NCBI RefSeq assembly: GCF_900091955.1
Contig: NZ_FMDF01000170.1
Coordinates: 1-64,000, forward strand
Origin: Streptomyces sp. Ncost-T10-10d
Lineage (GTDB): Bacteria; Actinomycetota; Actinomycetes; Streptomycetales; Streptomycetaceae
DNA: 64,000 nucleotides
Direction: 5' to 3'
The notes under the pieces are model-generated. The model did not search any database, was not told where the DNA came from, and saw only the letters and a program-made list of their open reading frames with translations. Below, piece after piece: positions 58,750 to 64,000 of the stretch; the stretch's first letter is position 1, and each line of letters begins with the position of its first letter. The position numbers and the translations under genes were made by a program.

Positions 58750-59892
58750 ATGAGCCTGACGGGGACACCCTTCTTCCTGGCCACGATCGCGCTGGCCGTG
58801 GTCACCGTGCTGCTTCCCCTGCTGCTGTGGAGCCGGGTACGCGGCCCCGCCGTGGTGCGCGGCGCGGTCCGCATGGTGATGGTCGTCCTCGCGCAGGCCG
58901 CAGCCGTGCTGAGTGTCTTCGTGATGGTCAACAACACCAACGGCCTGTACGACAGCTGGGCCGACCTGCTCGGTACCGGACACCACATCGTCGCCGCGCC
59001 CGATCTCGGGCGCGACGGACTCGGGGATCACAAGCACCTGGCGAACGAGCCGAAGGCCGTACAGAACTTCAGCCCGACGCACGACGCCCGGATGGGCGGG
59101 GGCGTCCGCGTCACCCAGCTGAGGGGACGGGTCTCCGGGGTGCGCGGCGAGGTGTACGTATGGCTGCCACCGCAGTACGACCAACCGGCCTTCCGGCACC
59201 GGAAGTTCCCCGTTGTCGAGCTCCTCGGCGGATTCCCCGGATCGGCGAAGGCATGGTTCGGCAGCCTGCAGGTGCAATCGCAGCTGGAGGCCGGGATGCG
59301 CAGTGGGGAGATTGCCCCGTTCATCCTCGTGGAACCGCGGACCAATCTGCTGGCACGTCAGGACACCGGGTGCGCCAATGTGCCGGGCGTCGTGGACGCC
59401 GAGTCCTGGCTGAGCGTGGACGTCCGTCAGATGGTGACCGACACCTTCCGCGCGCAGCGCCGTGCGAGCGGCTGGGCGGTGGCCGGGTACTCGGCCGGGG
59501 CACACTGCGCCGTGAAGATGGCGCTCGCCCACCCCGACCGGTACCGGGCCGCCGTGGGCCTCTCCGGCTACAACGACCCGGCCGCCGAGCGGCTCTCCCT
59601 CACGGGCCGGGACCCGGAGCTGCGGCGGGTCAACAACCCGCTGTGGATCCTGCGCCACGCCACCGTCCCGCCGCGCGTCTCGCTCTATCTCTCGGGCGGG
59701 CGCAACGACGGCTACCGTGACGGCCTCGCGCTGCGGCGGGCGGCAGCGCCCCCGACGCGGGTGGCGGTCGCCGAGGTGAGCGGGCCGCACACCATCGGGC
59801 TGTGGAAACGTCAGGTGCCGCGTGTCTTCCGCTGGCTGACGGCCGAACTGTCGCCCCGCGCGGGCCGGGTCGCTCCCGCGAAGGGCATCTGA
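58750..59892 (+). CDS. Membrane-anchored alpha/beta-hydrolase, esterase-D/antigen-85-like
   Basis: About 380 aa. Two N-terminal TM helices (about 7-28 and 37-56) are followed by an extracytoplasmic esterase domain: VYVWLPPQYDQPAFRHRKFP, VVELLGGFPGS, and the nucleophile elbow GYSAGAH (Ser248). Catalytic Asp is likely in SGGRNDGYRDG and His in VSGPHTIGLW. It resembles the putative esterase/mycolyltransferase (FbpA-like) family; streptomycetes lack mycolates, so the substrate is unknown. ATG58750 is chosen over the longer frame from 58699 because it leads directly into the TM helix; GTG58747 is equally possible. It is flanked by relics and appears monocistronic. Confidence 0.82.
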   Translation: MSLTGTPFFLATIALAVVTVLLPLLLWSRVRGPAVVRGAVRMVMVVLAQAAAVLSVFVMVNNTNGLYDSWADLLGTGHHIVAAPDLGRDGLGDHKHLANEPKAVQNFSPTHDARMGGGVRVTQLRGRVSGVRGEVYVWLPPQYDQPAFRHRKFPVVELLGGFPGSAKAWFGSLQVQSQLEAGMRSGEIAPFILVEPRTNLLARQDTGCANVPGVVDAESWLSVDVRQMVTDTFRAQRRASGWAVAGYSAGAHCAVKMALAHPDRYRAAVGLSGYNDPAAERLSLTGRDPELRRVNNPLWILRHATVPPRVSLYLSGGRNDGYRDGLALRRAAAPPTRVAVAEVSGPHTIGLWKRQVPRVFRWLTAELSPRAGRVAPAKGI

Positions 59893-59992
59893 TCGATGGG
59901 GGCGGCCGGGGCACCCGGGTACGGCGCGCGGATCGTCTGCGGTGAGCTCCCTGTCCGCACCGCGTGCAAATTGCAGATCCCCGCTGAGTGAT

Positions 59993-60476
59993 TCAGACGG
60001 GGCCGACCTCGACCGGGAACTTCTTTATGCCGTTGACGAAGGTGGAGCGAACGCGGGGTACGTCGCCGGCGAGGCGGATGCCGGACAGGCGCGGGATCAG
60101 TTCCTCGAACATGATGCGGATCTCGGTGCGGGCGAGCAGATTGCCCAGGCACAGGTGCGGGCTGCCCTTGCCGAAGGTGACGTGATCATTGTCGGCTCGC
60201 GTGACATCGAAGTCGTACGGGTTGTCGAAGACCTTCTCGTCGCGATTGCCGGAGGCGTACCAGATGAAAACCTTGTCACCCTCCTTGGCTTGCTTGTCGC
60301 CGAGTTCGACGTTCCGGGTCGCGGTGCGGCGGAAGTGGTAGACGGGCGAGGCCCAGCGCAGGAACTCCTCGACCGCGGTGGGGATGAGGGAAGGGGCGGC
60401 CTGGAGCTTGGCGAGCTGTTCGGGGTGCTGGATGAGGGCCAGCATGGAGTGGGTGATGGTGTGCCGAGCCGCTCTG
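59993..60476 (-). pseudogene. Cytochrome P450, C-terminal fragment
   Basis: About 160 codons from the end of helix I to the C terminus survive intact. They include RHTITHSMLALIQHPEQL, the ExxR helix (VEEFLRW in place, Glu-x-x-Arg), FRRTATRNVELG, and the heme-thiolate loop FGKGSPHLCLGNLLAR with its Cys ligand. The N-terminal half, including the oxygen-activating AGxET motif, is missing, so it cannot be a functional monooxygenase. The frame opens into unrelated sequence at about 60476. It could be translated from ATG60445 as a heme-loop peptide. Confidence 0.85.
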
Positions 60477-60818
60477 CGCCGTCACCGTCCCGTGCGGCCT
60501 CCACGCCGACATCGTCACCGTCGGCCGGGTGCGGCGACATCCCTCCGAGGCCGCTGCACGGGCGGCAGCCGGATGTGCCCGGGGGGTTCTTAACGGGCTG
60601 CGGAACAAAGGGAGTTGGGGGACTGGTAGGAAAGTTTACTGTTCGCTAGCATTCCGGGCGGTGGCTTGGCGCGGTGTCTGACCCCTGTAGGCATGACGCG
60701 CTCAGTGAGAGCTCTGGCCCGGCCACCACGATGCCGCCCCCTGCCCGCACGACGGTCGGGGGGCGAGGTCACGCACCAATGCCCAGCTCTCGCCACCCCC
60801 AAGGCCAGGAGTCCAGGG
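60477..60818. promoter_or_regulatory. Upstream region of the phosphoesterase gene with AT-rich element
   Basis: No gene is seen. GGTAGGAAAGTTTACTGTTC (60626-60645) stands out as AT-rich and partly dyadic. It resembles the TTAGGAAAGTTTCCTAA-type element I recall upstream of secreted-enzyme genes in Streptomyces. It lies about 175 nt before the phosphoesterase start and may be its promoter/operator. CTAGCAT at 60646-60652 could be a -10 box. Confidence 0.35.
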
Positions 60819-62165
60819 ATGCACCCGAACGGCTCAGCTCTGCCCCTCGCGCCCACACGGCGCCGTACGGTGGGCGTGGTCATCGCTGCCGTACTTCTTC
60901 TCGTCGGAAGCCTGTTGCTCGCCCACCCAGACCGCGCCGATGCCGCCGCCGACCCCCTTATCTCGCATGGCAAGCCCGCCACCGCCTCCTCCAGCGAAGC
61001 TTCCGGCCTCGGCCCGGAGAACGCCTTCGACGGTGACCCGGCCACCCGCTGGGCGAGCGCCGAAGGCGGGGACCCGCAGTGGATACGCGTCGACCTCGGT
61101 GCCACCGCCGACGTCACGCGGGTGAAGCTGAGTTGGGAGGCCGCGTACGCCAAGGCGTACCGGATCGAGATCTCCGCCGACGGCACCACCTGGACCCGGC
61201 TCGCCGACGAGGCGGCCGGGAACGGCGGCACCGACGACTGGCCCACTCTCTCCGGCAAGGGCCGCTACCTGCGCGTGTACGGCATCGCGCGCGGCACTGC
61301 CTACGGCTACTCGCTGCATGAGGCCGAGGTGTACGGCACTCTTGACGGCGCGCCCCCGCAGACCGGAGCCTTCACCGTGGTCGCCGCCGGTGACATCGCC
61401 GCCCAGTGCACCGCCTCCGACAGTGACTGCGCCCACCCCAAGACCGCCGCACTGGCCCAGAAGCTCAATCCGAAGTTCTATCTGACGATGGGAGACAGCC
61501 AGTACGACGACGCCCGGATCGCCGACTTCCGCGCCTACTACGACAAGACCTGGGGTGCTTTCAAGGACAAGACGCACCCGGTACCGGGCAACCACGAGAC
61601 GTACGATCCGGCCGGTTCGCTGGTCGGCTACAAGACATACTTCGGGGCGATCGCCTACCCGCAGGGCAAGAGCTACTACAGCTTCGACGAGGGCAATTGG
61701 CACTTCATCGCCCTCGACTCCAACTCCTTCGACCAGAGCGCCCAGATCGACTGGCTCAAGGCCGACCTCGCCAAGAACAGCAAGGCGTGCATCGCCGCCT
61801 ACTGGCACCACCCGCTGTACTCCTCGGGCGGGCACGGCAACGACCCGGTCAGCAGGCCGGTCTGGAAGATCCTGTACGGGGCCAAGGCCGACCTCGTGCT
61901 CAACGGGCACGACCACCACTACGAGCGGTTCGCCCCGCAGAGCCCCGATGGGAAGGCCACCGCCGACGGAATCACCGAGATCGTCGGCGGCATGGGCGGC
62001 GCCGAGCCGTACCCCATCGAGAACGTCCAGCCCAACAGCCAGAAGCGGATCAGCGGTGAATACGGCGTCCTGAAAATGGACTTCACCGACTCCGGCTACA
62101 GCTGGAGCTACGTCGGTACCGACGGCAAGACCAAAGACACCAGCCCGAAGTACGCCTGCCACTGA
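60819..62165 (+). CDS. Secreted metallophosphoesterase with F5/8C carbohydrate-binding domain
   Basis: A 448-aa exported protein. The signal peptide (1-43) has RRR, a hydrophobic core and DRADAAADP. An F5/8 type C (CBM32-like) domain spans about 47-155 (ASSSEASGLGPENAFDGDPA, TRWASAEGGDPQWIRVDLG). The calcineurin-like phosphoesterase domain (about 165-420) has VVAAGDIAAQC, TMGDSQYDD, GNHE, YWHHPLYSSG and NGHDHHYERF, so the metal-binding residues are largely present. It probably hydrolyses a phosphate ester on a polysaccharide. AGGAG lies 8 nt before ATG60819. The stop overlaps the next start (TGATG). Confidence 0.88.
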   Translation: MHPNGSALPLAPTRRRTVGVVIAAVLLLVGSLLLAHPDRADAAADPLISHGKPATASSSEASGLGPENAFDGDPATRWASAEGGDPQWIRVDLGATADVTRVKLSWEAAYAKAYRIEISADGTTWTRLADEAAGNGGTDDWPTLSGKGRYLRVYGIARGTAYGYSLHEAEVYGTLDGAPPQTGAFTVVAAGDIAAQCTASDSDCAHPKTAALAQKLNPKFYLTMGDSQYDDARIADFRAYYDKTWGAFKDKTHPVPGNHETYDPAGSLVGYKTYFGAIAYPQGKSYYSFDEGNWHFIALDSNSFDQSAQIDWLKADLAKNSKACIAAYWHHPLYSSGGHGNDPVSRPVWKILYGAKADLVLNGHDHHYERFAPQSPDGKATADGITEIVGGMGGAEPYPIENVQPNSQKRISGEYGVLKMDFTDSGYSWSYVGTDGKTKDTSPKYACH

Positions 62166-63463
62166 TGTACCTGGCGACCACAGGCCGCCGGGACGCGCCG
62201 GCCCCGCCCCGCAACGGCGGGGCAGGCCGACGCGTCCCCGGCACCGTCCTGGCACTCGGCACGGTCAGCCTCGTCACCGACATCTCCTCAGAGATGGTCA
62301 CCGCGGTGCTGCCGCTCTACCTCGTCCTCGGACTCGGTCTCTCACCTCTCCAATTCGGATTCCTGGACGGCCTGTTCAACGGCGCCGCCTCTGTCGTGCG
62401 GCTGCTCGGCGGGCACGCCGCCGACCGCGGTGGCCGGCACAAACGGGTCGCGGGGATCGGCTACGCCCTCTCCGCCTGCTCCCGGCTCGGCCTGCTGCTC
62501 GCGGGCGGCGCCACCGCCGGAATCGCGACCGCCATCGCCACCGACCGGGTCGGCAAGGGCATCCGTACGGCGCCCCGAGACGCGCTGATCACTCTGAGCA
62601 GCCGACCCGAGGTACTCGGCCGCTCCTTCGGCGTGCACCGGGCGATGGACACCACGGGCGCCCTGCTCGGCCCGCTCGCCGCGTTCGCCCTGCTCTGGGC
62701 GACCGCCGACGCCTACGACGCGGTGTTCGTCGTCAGTTTCTGCGTCGGCCTGCTCGGGTTGCTGATCCTCGTCCTGTACGTTCCCGGGGGTCACCCGGCA
62801 CCACCCACGAACTCGACTCCCCGCACAAGAAAGACATGTGAGGCAATCCGTGATCCCGCCTTCCGGCGGATTCTCGCAGCCGCCGCCCTGCTGGGTGTCG
62901 CCACCGTCGGTGACGCCTTCGTCTACCTCCTGCTCCAGCGCAGCCTCGGCCTCCCCGTCGGGTGGTTCCCGTTGCTGCCGCTCGGTGCGGCGGCGTGCTA
63001 TTTGCTGCTGGCGGTCCCGGCGGGCCGTATTGCGGACCGGGTCGGCCGACGGCTGCCGTTCCTGTACGGACACGTCGCGCTGCTGGGCGTGTACGCCATG
63101 CTCCTCGCCCCGATCGGTGGCCCGGTGCCCCTTCTCCTTGTGCCCGTCCTCGTGCTGCTGGGCGTCTTCTACGCCACCACCGACGGGGTGCTGATGGCCC
63201 TCGCCGGACCAGTGCTGCCCGCCGACGGCAGGGCGGGCGGACTCGCCCTGCTCCAGACCGGCCAGGCGCTGGCCCGGATGCTCGCCGCCGCGGGCTTCGG
63301 CGCCGCGTGGACGGTGTGGGGGCCACGCCCCGCGCTGTGGGCGGCGACATCGGCTCTGCTCGCTGCGCTCGCGGGCGGCTGGGCACTGCTGCCGCGCATC
63401 CCGTACGGCCCCTCGGCCCCCAAGAGGCCGGGTGCCCCGATCCCCGAGAGGCGGACCGCATGA
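62165..63463 (+). CDS. MFS transporter
   Basis: A 432-aa protein with 12 predicted TM helices. The first helix is followed by GLSPLQFGFLDGLFNGAASV and RLLGGHAADRGGRHKR (motif A, GxxaDRxGRR type). DRVGKGIRTAPRDALI and RAMDTTGALLGPL are typical of a subgroup often found with secreted-enzyme genes, and motif A repeats as GRIADRVGRRLPFLYGH in the second half. Substrate unknown. ATG62165 shares one base with the upstream stop, and the stop overlaps the next gene (ATGA), so all three are an operon. Confidence 0.88.
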   Translation: MYLATTGRRDAPAPPRNGGAGRRVPGTVLALGTVSLVTDISSEMVTAVLPLYLVLGLGLSPLQFGFLDGLFNGAASVVRLLGGHAADRGGRHKRVAGIGYALSACSRLGLLLAGGATAGIATAIATDRVGKGIRTAPRDALITLSSRPEVLGRSFGVHRAMDTTGALLGPLAAFALLWATADAYDAVFVVSFCVGLLGLLILVLYVPGGHPAPPTNSTPRTRKTCEAIRDPAFRRILAAAALLGVATVGDAFVYLLLQRSLGLPVGWFPLLPLGAAACYLLLAVPAGRIADRVGRRLPFLYGHVALLGVYAMLLAPIGGPVPLLLVPVLVLLGVFYATTDGVLMALAGPVLPADGRAGGLALLQTGQALARMLAAAGFGAAWTVWGPRPALWAATSALLAALAGGWALLPRIPYGPSAPKRPGAPIPERRTA

Positions 63464-64000
63464 GTGTCAGGTTCCCGAGCCCCGCGACCCCGCTGGGCCC
63501 ACGAGCCCGTATCGCCGTCGTGGTGGCCGCGGTGCTACTGCTCGCGGGCGGTTCCGTCGGGTACGCCCTGCACGCGGAACACCGGTCGGAGGGACAACGA
63601 GCCGACGCAGACGCCTCGTTCACTCTCGGTGGGCCCGCGCTGTACTTCCGGGACACGGTCACAGGACGCGTCGCGCATCAGCCGCTCGCCGGAACCCCCG
63701 GCGCCCGCACCCCCGGCGGCCCCGCCTGTGACCGGTTCTACGCCTCAGGTGATACCGCGCTCTGCCTGCGTGCCGAGCCCGGGGTGCTGCCGAAGACAAA
63801 CGCAATCGTTCTCGACCGGCGGCTTCGCGAGATGCGCCGGATCACCGTGCCGGGCGTTCCCACCCGCGCCCGTGTCTCCGCCTCCGGGCGGATGCTGTCC
63901 TGGACGGTGTTCGCCACCGGTGACTCCTACGCCACCACAGCCTTCTCCACGCGGACCGCCGTCCTCGACCTGCGCAGTGGCTACCTCATCAAGTCCATGG
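63460..64000 (+). CDS. Exported propeller-type (TolB-like) protein, 3' end beyond the window
   Basis: The first 180 residues are visible. There is an N-terminal signal anchor (RARIAVVVAAVLLLAGGSVG), then ALYFRDTVTGRVAHQPLAG, FYASGDTALCLRAEPG, IVLDRRLREMRRITVPG, RARVSASGRMLSWTVFATG and RTAVLDLRSGYLIKSM. These are beta-propeller blades of the PD40/TolB kind. The start overlaps the MFS stop (ATGA). It is probably a cell-surface partner of the phosphoesterase and transporter. Truncated by the window edge. Confidence 0.8.
   Translation, partial: MSVRFPSPATPLGPRARIAVVVAAVLLLAGGSVGYALHAEHRSEGQRADADASFTLGGPALYFRDTVTGRVAHQPLAGTPGARTPGGPACDRFYASGDTALCLRAEPGVLPKTNAIVLDRRLREMRRITVPGVPTRARVSASGRMLSWTVFATGDSYATTAFSTRTAVLDLRSGYLIKSM

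Overview
The window is high-GC actinobacterial DNA, almost certainly from a Streptomyces. The signs are strong G/C bias at third codon positions, GTG and TTG starts, many one- or two-gene regulator/target pairs, and families typical of the genus (DUF5682, DUF1349, DUF2000, DUF6381-like, secreted M4 protease, orphan qcrB/ctaD copies). Many 5'- or 3'-truncated gene relics and IS scraps suggest an accessory region such as a chromosome arm. This is inference; no species can be named from the sequence alone.

Layout. 0-2.9 kb: a quinone-oxidoreductase relic, the divergent ohrR/ohr pair with its operator, then about 1.2 kb of decayed sequence. 2.9-10.1 kb: a tightly coupled five-gene cassette (SWIM zinc protein, unknown 462-aa protein, vWA, MoxR ATPase, DUF5682), followed by a class B penicillin-binding protein. 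12-18 kb: HIT protein, truncated LysR, EamA exporter divergent from a second LysR, APC permease. 18.7-22.5 kb: an orphan respiratory module (qcrB convergent with ctaD-ctaF). 23-27 kb: LuxR-type regulator and a large secreted thermolysin-like protease. 27-31.5 kb: a patch bounded by IS5 and IS3 relics, holding a frameshifted GntR gene, an MFS exporter and an AraC/VOC pair. 31.5-36.2 kb: AraC/DUF2000, an acetyltransferase with its TetR regulator and twin palindromic operators, DUF1349, a cold-shock protein, a tRNA-like gene and a recombinase relic. 36.5-41.2 kb: a 1121-aa phosphoesterase/PQQ-propeller fusion and a NicO-type metal exporter. 41.5-48.8 kb: kdpD and kdpFABC, preceded by a tiny membrane peptide.

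48.9-57.3 kb: slipin and lysA relics, then a seven-gene minus-strand operon. In transcription order it encodes a cupin, three paralogous proteins with a Spo11/TopoVI-A-like TOPRIM signature that share a terminal GF(L/M)TWP motif, an acidic Trp-rich membrane protein, an asparagine-synthetase homologue without the glutaminase cysteine, and an aldehyde dehydrogenase. The first four genes overlap by 4 nt. I could not match this operon to a described system, and it is the best candidate for something new.

57.6-60.5 kb: a gene graveyard (TAP-type hydrolase, LuxR, Ku and P450 relics) around one intact membrane esterase. 60.8-64 kb: a secreted phosphoesterase, an MFS transporter and a partial propeller-type protein, in one overlapping operon that runs off the window.

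Functional threads: redox and peroxide defence (ohr), potassium scavenging (kdp, with a sensor that lacks its phosphoacceptor histidine), a possible conflict/chaperone NTPase system (2.9-10.1 kb) and a possible DNA- or peptide-acting operon (49.5-57.3 kb). All family calls come from reading motifs; no database search was run.
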